From: Streptomyces sp. CG1
Lineage (GTDB): Bacteria; Actinomycetota; Actinomycetes; Streptomycetales; Streptomycetaceae
Length of the DNA: 64,000 bases
Reading direction: 5' to 3'
Assembly: GCF_041080625.1 (NCBI RefSeq)
Contig: NZ_CP163518.1
Span: 2,976,001-3,040,000, forward strand
Position numbers and translations under genes: made by a program. Of the stretch, positions 34,229 through 42,334 are shown piece by piece (the stretch's first letter is position 1; each line of letters begins with the position of its first letter). Below the pieces are notes generated by a model. It worked only from the letters and a program-made list of their open reading frames with translations, did not search any database and was not told the origin of the DNA.

Positions 34229-36247
34229 CTACGCGGCGACCGGCAGCGGAACCTTCACCCCCCGAGCCTCCAACTGTCCCAATGCCTCGCGTAGTTGCCC
34301 GAGGTGCCGGGGTGTGAGTCTGCCCGTGTCGTCGAGATGGACGGCGCAGGCCGTGGTTGTGTCGACAAGTCGCTCCAGGACATCCGCGACGGCGTCCGTG
34401 CCCGCGGTGTGCCGGGCGAGGGCGGGCAGTTCGGCCCCGGCCAGCGCGATCGCGGTACGGGCCTCGGCGAGGGTGCGGTAGGCCTCGCGGCGCAGCGCCC
34501 ACCGCGTGGCGCGGTCGCCGGGGCGGCCGAGGATGCCGGACGTGTCGTAGTGGCCGGAGGCGTCGTAGTCGCCGGACGCGCCGCGAACGCCGGACTCAGA
34601 GCGCTCTCCCGACTCAAAGCGCTCGCCGGACGCAAAGCGCTCGCCGGACTCACCGAGCGCGTCGGACTCGCCCAGGACGTGCGCGAGATAGGCCTGCGCG
34701 GCCCTGCCGGCCGTGGCGAGGCGTGCCCGTACCGCGCCGCCGCGTCTGCCCGGCATCGGCAGGTGCCCGACGATCAGCACGAGCGCGCAGGCCAGCAGGG
34801 TTTCGCCGATGCGGCTGACCGAGGCCTGCGGCTCGCCGCCGGCCATGACCAGGGCGAGGACGAGGACGGTCACGACGGCGGTCTGCGCGGCGAAGTGCCG
34901 GGTGGCGACGGGGACGAGCGCGCCGCAGACCGCGACGAGCGCGATCAGCCCGGCGGGCCGGGGCAGCAGCATGGCGAGCCCGGCGAACACCAGGGCACCC
35001 AGTACGGTCCCGGCGGCCCGGCACAGCACCCGGGAGACGAGCGGCCCGAGGTCGGGCTTGACGAGGAAGACGGCGGTGGCGGGCAGCCAGTACCAGTGCT
35101 GGTGCTGGCCGTACCAGCGGGTGTGGTGCAGCGCCTGGGCGATGGCGGCGCTGGCCCCGAAGCAGAGGGCGACGCGCAGCCCGTACTCGCGTCCGCCGGT
35201 GCCGAACGCGGCGCGCAGGGCGTCCCTGGCACCCCGCTGCCGGGTGAGCAACCGCTGCCGCGGGCCGTCCGCCCCGTCGAAGGCCTCGGCGGCGCGCAAC
35301 AGGGCGTCGTCGAGGGCCCGCAGGGCGGGAACGACGGAGGTCCCCCCGCGCGAGCGAAGCCGGGCGTGGGGGAGGCCGGGGGCGGGCAGCGGACCCGTGC
35401 CGGTGTTGCCACGGACGGCGGCGGCGAGCCTCCGGGGCCCTTCCGCGGCCCGGGCCGAGACCGGCTCCCCCGCCCAGAACAGGGCGGTGGCGGCCTCGGC
35501 GAGGGGCAGCGCGGCCGCGTACTGGGCGTGCAGCCGGCGCTCGGCGGCGGGGCTGGCGTACCGGCGCAGCCGGGGTCCGGCCAGGGCGTCCTGGGCGTGG
35601 TCGAGCGCGGCGGTGAGCGCGGCCCGCCGCGCGGTGGCGTGCGTTCCGCCCACGGCCTCGACCAGCGCGGCGACCGCGTCGTACACCTCGGCGACCGCCG
35701 CCCGCTCCCCGTCGAACCGGAAGTCCCCGGCGAGCGAACCGGGAGTGGGCAGGGCGAGCCGCAGCAGAAGCAGCCAGCCGGCCCCGGCGAGGAAGGCGAG
35801 CGCCCGCAGCAGGCCGCTCTCGGCCGCAGGCATTCCGGCGCCGAGCGCGGCGCCGACGAGCAGGTGGGTTCCCGCAGCGGAGGCGACGGGCCCGACCGCG
35901 CTGACCCCGCCGGCGACCAGCCCGAGCCCGGTGAGCGCCAGGGTGAGCGGTACGGCGGCCAGCGCCTGCCCGGCGTATGTGCCCACGAGCAGCCCGAGGG
36001 CACCGGCCAGCGCGGGGACCCCGAGCCGCTCGACGGCGGCCCGCCGGCTGCCGGGCCGGTCGTTGATGCCGGCGAGCATCGCGGCGATGGCGGCGAGCAC
36101 GCCGAGCGGCGTCCGCCCGGCGAGCACCCCGGCGAGCAGCAGCGGTCCGGCGGCGAGCGCGCCCCGGATCACCGCGCCCCAGGGCACGGGACCGCGCTGG
36201 GCGCGCAGGGCATGGGAGAGCCAGAGGGGTACGGCGGGCCGGGACAC
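34229..36247 (-). CDS. FUSC-family (aromatic acid exporter-like) membrane protein
   Basis: A 672-residue protein with two sets of hydrophobic helices (about 25-160 and 360-490) separated by soluble segments, the FUSC pattern. Conserved FUSC segment: HHTRWYGQHQHWYWLPATAV then FLVKPDLGPLVSRVLCRAAG. GTG at 36247 follows AGGAG. Two oddities: the segment GLPHARLRSRGGTS is the translation of an inserted palindromic repeat (35341-35374), and the cytoplasmic C-terminal part carries hexapeptide repeats of the SGERFE type encoded by an 18-bp tandem repeat. Likely an exporter; substrate unknown. Confidence 0.85.
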   Translation of the reverse strand: MSRPAVPLWLSHALRAQRGPVPWGAVIRGALAAGPLLLAGVLAGRTPLGVLAAIAAMLAGINDRPGSRRAAVERLGVPALAGALGLLVGTYAGQALAAVPLTLALTGLGLVAGGVSAVGPVASAAGTHLLVGAALGAGMPAAESGLLRALAFLAGAGWLLLLRLALPTPGSLAGDFRFDGERAAVAEVYDAVAALVEAVGGTHATARRAALTAALDHAQDALAGPRLRRYASPAAERRLHAQYAAALPLAEAATALFWAGEPVSARAAEGPRRLAAAVRGNTGTGPLPAPGLPHARLRSRGGTSVVPALRALDDALLRAAEAFDGADGPRQRLLTRQRGARDALRAAFGTGGREYGLRVALCFGASAAIAQALHHTRWYGQHQHWYWLPATAVFLVKPDLGPLVSRVLCRAAGTVLGALVFAGLAMLLPRPAGLIALVAVCGALVPVATRHFAAQTAVVTVLVLALVMAGGEPQASVSRIGETLLACALVLIVGHLPMPGRRGGAVRARLATAGRAAQAYLAHVLGESDALGESGERFASGERFESGERSESGVRGASGDYDASGHYDTSGILGRPGDRATRWALRREAYRTLAEARTAIALAGAELPALARHTAGTDAVADVLERLVDTTTACAVHLDDTGRLTPRHLGQLREALGQLEARGVKVPLPVAA
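34544..34669. repeat. Seven 18-bp tandem repeats inside the FUSC gene
   Basis: 18-bp units run from 34544 to 34669, for example AAAGCGCTCGCCGGACGC (34616-34633) and AAAGCGCTCGCCGGACTC (34634-34651). They encode hexapeptides of the form xSG(E/D)xx on the minus strand. The repeat keeps the reading frame. Confidence 0.85.
35341..35374. repeat. Palindromic repeat element inserted in the FUSC coding sequence
   Basis: TCCCCC (35341-35346) pairs with GGGGGA (35368-35373); the loop holds CGAGCGAAGCC, also present in the element near 50061-50100. It is read in frame as the peptide GLPHARLRSRGG. Confidence 0.7.
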
Positions 36248-36444
36248 GGGGCTCCTGTTCGTACGTGGGCGGCGTGGGCCTGCGGACGACAGTGACCGGT
36301 GGACCGTGCTTCCACGGTAGGACGGGTTCGCCGGGCGAACGGGGCGATCACGTTTCAGGGAGGTGAATGATGCCTGGAACGGCCGCGTTCTTTATGAACG
36401 CAATTCATCGACGCGAGCCATGCGCGCGATTCCCCGTCGAATTC

Positions 36445-36519
36445 ATGAACTTGATGAACTTGATGAACTTGATGAACGCCTTCTCGATGAACGCCTTCAT
36501 GAACGCCTTCATGAACGCG
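36445..36519. repeat. Compound microsatellite of ATGAAC units
   Basis: ATGAACTTG three times (36445-36471), a degenerate unit ATGAACGCC TTCTCG (36472-36486), then ATGAACGCCTTC twice (36487-36510) and ATGAACGCG (36511-36519). It overlaps the last codons of the nucleotidyltransferase gene. A 60-codon plus-strand frame (36367-36549) made largely of MNLMNLMNAF repeats is open here but I do not regard it as a proven gene. The rest of the 36248-36508 gap is promoter space for the FUSC gene. Confidence 0.85.
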
Positions 36520-37273
36520 TTGACCCGACGATCCGCTCGGCTTCGCTGACGGCGCGGAGCAGCGCGCCGGGTTCGGCCCGCAGCGCACCCACCACCGCGT
36601 CGATGCCGCGCAGCCCGGCCCGCTCCAGCAGCCGCTTCTCGTTCGTCACCCACTCGCCGCGTGCCGCGAGCACGGCGTGCGCGGCCTGGGCGGCGGCCGT
36701 GGCGATGGCCCCGGCGGTCTCCGTGAGGCGGCCGTGGGGCGCGTGGTTGGCGTTGGCATAGCCGAGGGTGGCACGGGCGGTGCCGTACCAGCGCTCGGCG
36801 GCGGTGACGCGCAGCCTGGCCGGGTAGCTCGCGGGGCGGGGCAGGGTGCCTCTGAGCACCTGGTTGACGGCGAGTTCGGCCACGATCAGATAAGTGGGAA
36901 TCCCGGCGAGGTGGAAGAGCAGCGGCTCCACCCGGAACCGGCCCTCCGCGGCCTCCGCCAGCTCGTGCTCGACCACGTCCAGGTCCCGGTAGTGCACGTC
37001 CACCCGGCGGGTGTCGATAGTCAGCCAGGCTCCGCCATTGAAGACGCCGCCACCCCACTCGCCGACACCGGACACCTCCCCCTGCCAGCCGACATCCCGC
37101 AGATCGTCCGGGTCGAAGGGGCCCCGGTAGTAGACGGCCAGGTCCCAGTCGCTGTCGTCCCGGTGGGTGCCCTGGGCCCGGGAACCGCCGAGGGCGACGG
37201 CCTGGACGGCAGGAAGGGCGGCGAGGCGGTCGGCGGTACGGCTGAGGAAGTCGGAATCGGAAGACTCGGGCAT
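36509..37273 (-). CDS. Nucleotidyltransferase-domain protein (aminoglycoside-type)
   Basis: A 254-residue soluble protein. The polymerase-beta-like nucleotidyltransferase motif is clear at about 29-46: GGSRAQGTHRDDSDWDLAVY, with the two metal-binding Asp residues, and a third acidic position in RRVDVHYRDLD. The C-terminal half is helical (RWYGTARATLGYANANHAP). Relatives modify aminoglycosides or act as nucleotidyltransferase parts of toxin-antitoxin pairs; no HEPN partner is adjacent. The final Ser and stop codon lie in the repeat tract at 36445-36519. Confidence 0.85.
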   Translation of the reverse strand: MPESSDSDFLSRTADRLAALPAVQAVALGGSRAQGTHRDDSDWDLAVYYRGPFDPDDLRDVGWQGEVSGVGEWGGGVFNGGAWLTIDTRRVDVHYRDLDVVEHELAEAAEGRFRVEPLLFHLAGIPTYLIVAELAVNQVLRGTLPRPASYPARLRVTAAERWYGTARATLGYANANHAPHGRLTETAGAIATAAAQAAHAVLAARGEWVTNEKRLLERAGLRGIDAVVGALRAEPGALLRAVSEAERIVGSTRS

Positions 37274-37277
37274 GGCC

Positions 37278-37463
37278 TCAGCCTGCCGCAGCGATCCCGA
37301 AGTCCGCTCCCGAAATTTCGGCGAGGCCCTCCGTGATGCGCCGCAACGGCTCGTGCAGGGCCGCGAGTCCGGCCCGCATCCGATCCGCCTCCGGCCGGGC
37401 CGGCTCCCTCACCGGCCCGGCCGGACTCCTCGATCGACCGGCAAGCCCGCACGTCCCTGACAC
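37278..37463 (-). CDS. Small hypothetical protein or 3' remnant
   Basis: An open frame of up to 61 residues, ending four bases before the nucleotidyltransferase ATG. The C-terminal half (MRAGLAALHEPLRRITEGLA then EISGADFGIAAAG) looks like a helical protein with normal Streptomyces codon bias, while the N-terminal half does not. It may be a short coupled gene starting at 37379 or the tail of a lost gene. I do not recognise it. Confidence 0.3.
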   Translation of the reverse strand: MSGTCGLAGRSRSPAGPVREPARPEADRMRAGLAALHEPLRRITEGLAEISGADFGIAAAG

Positions 37464-37557
37464 GGCCGCATGACCTCTCGCAAGGGACGGCCCGGCCGCC
37501 AGGCATGACCCGCTGCTGTCTCACCGGACAGCCCGCCGGCGGAACGCGCTGGTCACG

Positions 37558-38857
37558 TCACGGCAGCCAGCGACGCGCCTGTTCTCGGGTGACGCGGGTG
37601 GCATCGACCTACCAGAGGCCGTTCGGCTTGTCCCATCTGGCGCCGAGCAGTCGTTTCGCCTCGTCCTTCTCCTGGTAGGAGACGTCCAGGTAGAGGCGTC
37701 CGTGGGCCACGGATCCCGGGGCGATGGTGCCGTCCTTCGATACCGCGGCGTCAGCGGTACGGCGCGGGTTCCAGGCGGGCCTGTCCTTGCGGGCGCGTTC
37801 GATGACCCGGCTGACCCGCTCGCACGAGGTCGGATCCGTGAACCGCATCATCAGGTCGGTGGGGCCGGCGTTCGCGAGCAGACTGAGCGAGCCGTGCCAG
37901 AGAACCGAGCTGTCGAGGATGAGGACCTTTTCGTGCATGCCTTCCCGGAAGTCCACCTCGCGGCCGGCCGCCCGGAGTTGGTCGATCCGCTGCTGATGGC
38001 GCTCGGCCCCGGCGTCGTCGCCTTGCTCCGCGGCGGCCCGGGTGTACACCACCACCCGAGCGCCCTCGCTGACGCGTCGCCCGAGCAGGGCCGACCATCT
38101 GCGGACCGGATTCGGGTCGAGGAAGGGACAGTGGATCTCGATGCTGGTCGTCGCTCGCTCGATGTCCCATTCCACGGCTTTGTGGATCTCGTCCGCCGGG
38201 AAGAAGGCCGGCCGTTCCAGCTCCTCCTCGGTCAGGGCGGACAGTTGCGCGGCGTCTCGGACGGGCACGAGCTGGTCGGCCGAGATGACCCGAGCGTGGC
38301 TGTCCAGGTGGTCGAGCAGCCACCTTCGTCGGTGCGAGGAAAAGGACATTGAGTCCCTGGCGGAAGCTCCCCTCGACGATGTGCCCGACCACATCCGTCA
38401 TTCCCGTTCCCGGCGGGCCCCACAGGAAGAGGATCTGGCACGCCAGCGCCTGTTCGATGGCCAGCCTTTGGCGTGAATTCAGCCTCAGCGCTGCCCAGTT
38501 CGCGATCCAGCGGCCGGACTCGGGGTCGCGCGCGGTCCGAGGATCTCCCCGGCCGACGATCCACCCCGCGCTTTCCACACGTATCGGACTGTCGGCTTCG
38601 CCTGCTGATTCGAGTCGCTCCGCAAGGACGGCAAGTCCGGCCGAATCGTCCTTGCGGAGCTGAGCGTTGCGCACCGCTTGCCCGAGATTCTCGCCGGCCA
38701 CGAGCCGCACACGGCCATCGGGCATCCCCGACACTTCCGCCGACGACCAGGGCCCGCGGGAGTGCGAGGCCCGGACGAGTACCGGAGCACCGTTCAACGC
38801 GTCGTGCCACTGCTTGCAGGCGAAGAAGTACGCGAAGCGTTCGGCCGCGGACGACAC
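37558..38857 (-). pseudogene. Decayed SF1 helicase-PLD nuclease gene (Mokosh type II-like)
   Basis: Read from about 38857 (GTG): an N-terminal domain (AERFAYFFACKQWHDALNG), then helicase motif I as LFLWGPPGTGMTDVVGHIVE, in which the catalytic Lys is Met, then LNVLFLAPTKVA. At about 38320 the frame changes and most of the helicase core is missing. The second frame holds a PLD nuclease domain (SIEIHCPFLDPNPVRRW; HEKVLILDSSVLWHGSLSLL) and a DUF5710 tail (RLYLDVSYQEKDEAKRLLGA). A TAG at 37609 interrupts the tail, where sequence beyond reads VDATRVTREQARRWLP to 37558. Three lesions make it a pseudogene. Confidence 0.8.
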
Positions 38858-39044
38858 AAGACGACCACCCGAGTCTCTCCGCACGCGTCCGCGAACGTCT
38901 CACCAGCAGACCAGGTGACTCTATGTGCAGCCCACCGAGGAGCGAGCTCCTTTCGGTCACCCACCAGGGGAGAAATCGGGATGCGGCGCCGCTGCCGAAC
39001 CCGGATGATCGGAATGTTGTTGAGCCATTCCCCTGGGAGCCGCC

Positions 39045-39461
39045 ATGATCCGACGAGTCGACGCGCCCGGTCTCTTCCCGCCGCCCGCCTATGCGCATGC
39101 CTCGGTGGTGGAAGCGGGCAGCAGGCTCGCCTTTCTCGCCGGGGCCGTGCCGCTCGACGAGAAGGGGGAGATCGTCGGCCCGGGTGACCCCGTGCGGCAG
39201 GCCGAGCAGGTGATCGCCAATCTCCGGGAGCAACTCGCCGCCGTCGGGAGTGACTTGGCGCATGTCGTCGCCACGGATGTGTACGTGGTGAGCGGTGAGC
39301 CCTCCGTGCTGTCCGCGGTGTGGGAGGTGGTCGAGGCATCCGGGCTGAGCGCGGGACCGCACTCGTCCACGCTGCTCGGCGTCGCCTGCCTCGGGTACAC
39401 CGGGCAGCTGGTGGAGATCACGGCCACGGCCGTGGTGCCGGAGCGGGAGGAGAGCCGGTGA
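39045..39461 (+). CDS. RidA (YjgF/YER057c/UK114) family protein
   Basis: A 138-residue soluble enamine/imine deaminase-type protein. RidA features: AYAHASVVEAGSRLAFLAGA near the start, QAEQVIANLREQLAAVG, the VVATDVYVV strand, and a C-terminal EITATAVVP. The usual catalytic Arg (in S-x-x-R-V/F) is not evident in its standard place, so it may be a divergent subgroup with another role. It overlaps the GNAT gene by GTGA and is cotranscribed with it. Confidence 0.88.
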   Translation: MIRRVDAPGLFPPPAYAHASVVEAGSRLAFLAGAVPLDEKGEIVGPGDPVRQAEQVIANLREQLAAVGSDLAHVVATDVYVVSGEPSVLSAVWEVVEASGLSAGPHSSTLLGVACLGYTGQLVEITATAVVPEREESR

Positions 39462-39913
39462 CGGGCTCGGTCGCACTGCGGCGGGCCGAACCGGCGGACG
39501 CGCGTGCCGCTGCCGATGTGTGGCTCCGGTCCTTCCGCGCGGCGCTGCCCACCGTCGTCCGGACGCGCTCCGACGACGATGTGCGGGAGTACTTCCGGGA
39601 TGTCGTGGTGCCGGAGCGGGAGACCTGGGTGGCGGAGGCGGCCGGTGGCGCGATCGTCGGGGTGATGGTCCTGCGCGAGGAGCAGCTGTCCCAGCTGTAT
39701 CTGGACCCCGCGTGGCGGGGGCACGGCATCGGCGACCGCTTCGTCGCGCTGGCCAAGGAGCGCAGCCCGGGCGGGCTGACCCTGTGGACCTTCCAGGTCA
39801 ACAAGCCCGCCCACCGCTTCTACGAGCGCCACGGTTTCACCGCCGTCGAGTCCACCGACGGCAGCGGCAACGAGGAGCGGGAGCCGGACGTGCGTTACGT
39901 CTGGCGCCCCTGA
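39458..39913 (+). CDS. GNAT family N-acetyltransferase
   Basis: A 151-residue acetyltransferase. The acetyl-CoA pyrophosphate loop is seen in LSQLYLDPAWRGHGIGDRFVALAKE (motif Q/RxxGxG/A as RGHGIG), followed by the characteristic NKPAHRFYERHGFTAV. GTG at 39458 overlaps the RidA stop codon. Its 3' end overlaps the convergent racemase gene by 19 bases. Substrate unknown. Confidence 0.9.
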   Translation: MTGSVALRRAEPADARAAADVWLRSFRAALPTVVRTRSDDDVREYFRDVVVPERETWVAEAAGGAIVGVMVLREEQLSQLYLDPAWRGHGIGDRFVALAKERSPGGLTLWTFQVNKPAHRFYERHGFTAVESTDGSGNEEREPDVRYVWRP

Positions 39914-40650
39914 GCCCCGCGTTCCGGCTCGCCCGAGGACCGGCCCCACCGCCGGACCTTGGGCAGGGGCGTGCCGTAGCTGCCCGCTCGGCTCGTCGTC
40001 AGGCCCAGGGTGACCAGGGATTCCGCGAGCTTGACCGCCGCCGCCACACCGTCGACCACCGGCAGCCCGAGCTTCTCCCCCACCGCCCGCTGCAGTCCCG
40101 TCATCCCGGCGCAGCCCAGGACGAGGACCTCGGCACCCGCGTCCCGGGCCCGTTCGGCCGCCGTCAGGAACGCGGACTCCGTGCGGCCGGGGTCGTCGGC
40201 GAGGCCGAGAACACCGAGGCCGGTACCGACGACGGCGGCGCAGTTGCGGGCCACACCGGCGGTCTCCAGGCTGTCCTCGATCTGGCCGCGGGACCGCTCC
40301 AGGGTGGTGACGACGCCGTAGCGGCGGCCGAGGAGGCAGGCGAGGTGGGCGGCGGCCTCGGTGATGTCCACGACGGGGACGTCGACCAACTCCCGTACGC
40401 CTTCCCGGCCGTGCTCGCCGAAGCCGGCCAGGACGACGGCGTCGTAGGCGGGTCCGCCGTAGGTGCGCAGGGTGTCGAGGACGGCCGCGGCCGAGAGGTA
40501 GCTGTCGAGCCACCCCTCGGCCGATGCCGGGCCCCAGGCGGGGGTCAGGCCGGTCACGGTGGTGCCCGGTGCCGCGGCGGCCCGCGCGCCGCGGACGATC
40601 TCCTCGGTCATCTCCCGCGTGGTGTTGCAGTTGGTGACGATGATCCGCAA
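39895..40650 (-). CDS. Aspartate/glutamate/hydantoin racemase family protein
   Basis: A 251-residue enzyme of the Asp/Glu racemase superfamily, in the hydantoin racemase branch. The two catalytic-Cys regions are altered in part: VVLAGFGEHGREGVRELV lacks the first Cys (Gly-Phe in place), while VLVLGCAGMTGL keeps the second. A TTG start at 40650 lies five bases after the NCS1 permease stop with GAGG before it, so translation is coupled. With the permease it suggests uptake and use of hydantoin, allantoin or a related nitrogen compound. Confidence 0.82.
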   Translation of the reverse strand: MRIIVTNCNTTREMTEEIVRGARAAAAPGTTVTGLTPAWGPASAEGWLDSYLSAAAVLDTLRTYGGPAYDAVVLAGFGEHGREGVRELVDVPVVDITEAAAHLACLLGRRYGVVTTLERSRGQIEDSLETAGVARNCAAVVGTGLGVLGLADDPGRTESAFLTAAERARDAGAEVLVLGCAGMTGLQRAVGEKLGLPVVDGVAAAVKLAESLVTLGLTTSRAGSYGTPLPKVRRWGRSSGEPERGAQGRQT

Positions 40651-40654
40651 CGCC

Positions 40655-42112
40655 TCAGACCTCCTCCGTCGTCACCGTGCGCTCCCGGCGGGCCGGCACC
40701 GCGTAGAGGGCAGCGCCGAGTGCCGTGCCGATGAACCAGGAGTACGGCGCCACGTCGCTGAAGCTCTTCACCAGGGCCAGTACGGCGGCGACCGCGGCGG
40801 CGGGCAGGAACGCCCACAGCGCCCTCGGGTTGACGCCCCTGCGGTAGTGGTACGGCGAGCCCGGCCGGGCGTCGAACAGCGCGTCGACGTCGACCTTGCC
40901 GCGCTTGACCCAGTAGTAGTCGATCATGATCACGCCGAACAGGGGGCCCAGGAAGGCGCCGAGGCCGCCGAGGAAGTAGTTGACGACGGTCGGGTTGGAG
41001 AAGAGGTTCCAGGGCGTGACGACCAGCGCGGCGACCGTGCTGATCATGCCGCCGACCTTGAAGGTGATCTTCTGCGGCCAGACGTTGGCCAGGTCGTACG
41101 CCGGTGAGACGAAGTTGGCGACGATGTTGACGCCCATGGTGGCCACCGCGAAGGCCAGCGCGGCGAAGATGAGCACCCAGGTGTTGCCGACCTTGGCGAC
41201 CAGTTCCGCCGGGTCGGTGATGGCCTGCCCGAACGCCTTCAGCGAGCCGGCCGTGACGATCACCGACACGACGACGAAGGCGGTGGAGTTGATCGGCAGG
41301 CCCCAGAAGTTGCCGCGCCGGACGGTCCGGTAGTCGGGTGCGAAGCGCGAGAAGTCGCAGAAGTTGAGCATCAGCGTGCCGTAGGTGGCGAGGATCAGGC
41401 CGATCGCGCCGAACCACTGCCGCCACTGCTCGCCCGTGGACACCGGATGCGGGGTGGAGGTGAGCGAGATGCTCCAGTGAGCCTTGGCCAGGACCCAGAC
41501 CGCCAGCGCGATCATCACCAGCCAGATCACCGGGCCGCAGAAGTCCTGGAACTTGCGTACGGCTTCCATACCCTGACTGATGATCACCCACTGGAGCAGC
41601 CAGAGCGAGACGAAGGAGATCCAGCCGAGCGCATCCAGGCCGAGGAAGGAATGGTGGGTGAGGGACGCGAGGCCGGGCCAGGCCGCCAGCAGCATCACGT
41701 TGACGGCGACGGAGGCCAGATAGGTCTGGATGCCGTACCACATGATGGCGATCACGGCTCTGATCAGCGCGGGGATGTTGGCACCCCAGACGCCGAAACT
41801 GATGCGGCTGACCACCGGGAAGGGCACGCCGTGCCGCTGGCCGATCTTCCCCATCCTGTTCATGCCGATGTAGATCAGCACGAAGCCGACGAGCAGGGCG
41901 GTGAAGACCTGCCAGACGTTCATGCCGAGGACCAGCAGACCGGCGGCGAAGGTGTAGTTGCCGAGGTTGTGGACGTCGGACATCCACAGGGCAAAGAGGT
42001 CGAAGACCTTCCAGTTCCGCTGCTCGGCGGGGGCGAGGTCCTCGTTGACGAGGCGGGGGTCGGGGACGAAGGCGGGGGCGCCGGTGGCTTCGGCGCGGTC
42101 GGCGAGGGACAC
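40655..42112 (-). CDS. NCS1 family nucleobase/hydantoin/allantoin:cation symporter
   Basis: A 485-residue membrane protein with twelve predicted helices. NCS1 features: an N-terminal RLVNEDLAPAEQRNWKVFDL, WMSDVHNLGNYTFAAGLL, GVWGANIPALIRAVIAIMWYG and NFCDFSRFAPDYRTVRRGNF. GTG at 42112 follows AGGAGG. It is the first gene of a two-gene operon with the racemase and is divergent from a GntR regulator, with a GntR-type operator between. Substrate is probably a hydantoin, allantoin or nucleobase. Confidence 0.92.
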   Translation of the reverse strand: MSLADRAEATGAPAFVPDPRLVNEDLAPAEQRNWKVFDLFALWMSDVHNLGNYTFAAGLLVLGMNVWQVFTALLVGFVLIYIGMNRMGKIGQRHGVPFPVVSRISFGVWGANIPALIRAVIAIMWYGIQTYLASVAVNVMLLAAWPGLASLTHHSFLGLDALGWISFVSLWLLQWVIISQGMEAVRKFQDFCGPVIWLVMIALAVWVLAKAHWSISLTSTPHPVSTGEQWRQWFGAIGLILATYGTLMLNFCDFSRFAPDYRTVRRGNFWGLPINSTAFVVVSVIVTAGSLKAFGQAITDPAELVAKVGNTWVLIFAALAFAVATMGVNIVANFVSPAYDLANVWPQKITFKVGGMISTVAALVVTPWNLFSNPTVVNYFLGGLGAFLGPLFGVIMIDYYWVKRGKVDVDALFDARPGSPYHYRRGVNPRALWAFLPAAAVAAVLALVKSFSDVAPYSWFIGTALGAALYAVPARRERTVTTEEV

Positions 42113-42148
42113 GGGGCCTCCTGGACGGGGGACGAAGGGGCCTTACCG

Positions 42149-42184
42149 CAGGTGTCTCAGGTATCGCAGGTATCGCAGGTAAAG
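42149..42184. repeat. Four 9-bp tandem repeats in the NCS1 promoter region
   Basis: CAGGTGTCT, CAGGTATCG, CAGGTATCG, CAGGTAAAG run without gaps from 42149 to 42184, 37 bases upstream of the permease start. They may be activator or repressor half-sites or a simple slippage product. Confidence 0.75.
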
Positions 42185-42228
42185 GATCCGGGCACACCAC
42201 TGGCCGAAAGCCAGCGATGCGGCCCGCA

Positions 42229-42242
42229 TTTGGTATACCAAA
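42229..42242. promoter_or_regulatory. Probable GntR/FCD operator
   Basis: TTTGGTATACCAAA is a perfect 14-bp palindrome roughly midway between the divergent NCS1 and GntR genes. The core TGGTATACCA fits the TNGTNTACNA-type operator of FCD-subfamily GntR regulators, so it is likely bound by the adjacent regulator. Confidence 0.78.
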
Positions 42243-42334
42243 CTGCCGACATGGTGCCGTCGTCAAGCGTTCGGACCGATGTCGTAGCCGTTACGGCCCC
42301 GTAAAAGTCGCCTCGCGTCGGCGAAGATGGGCCC

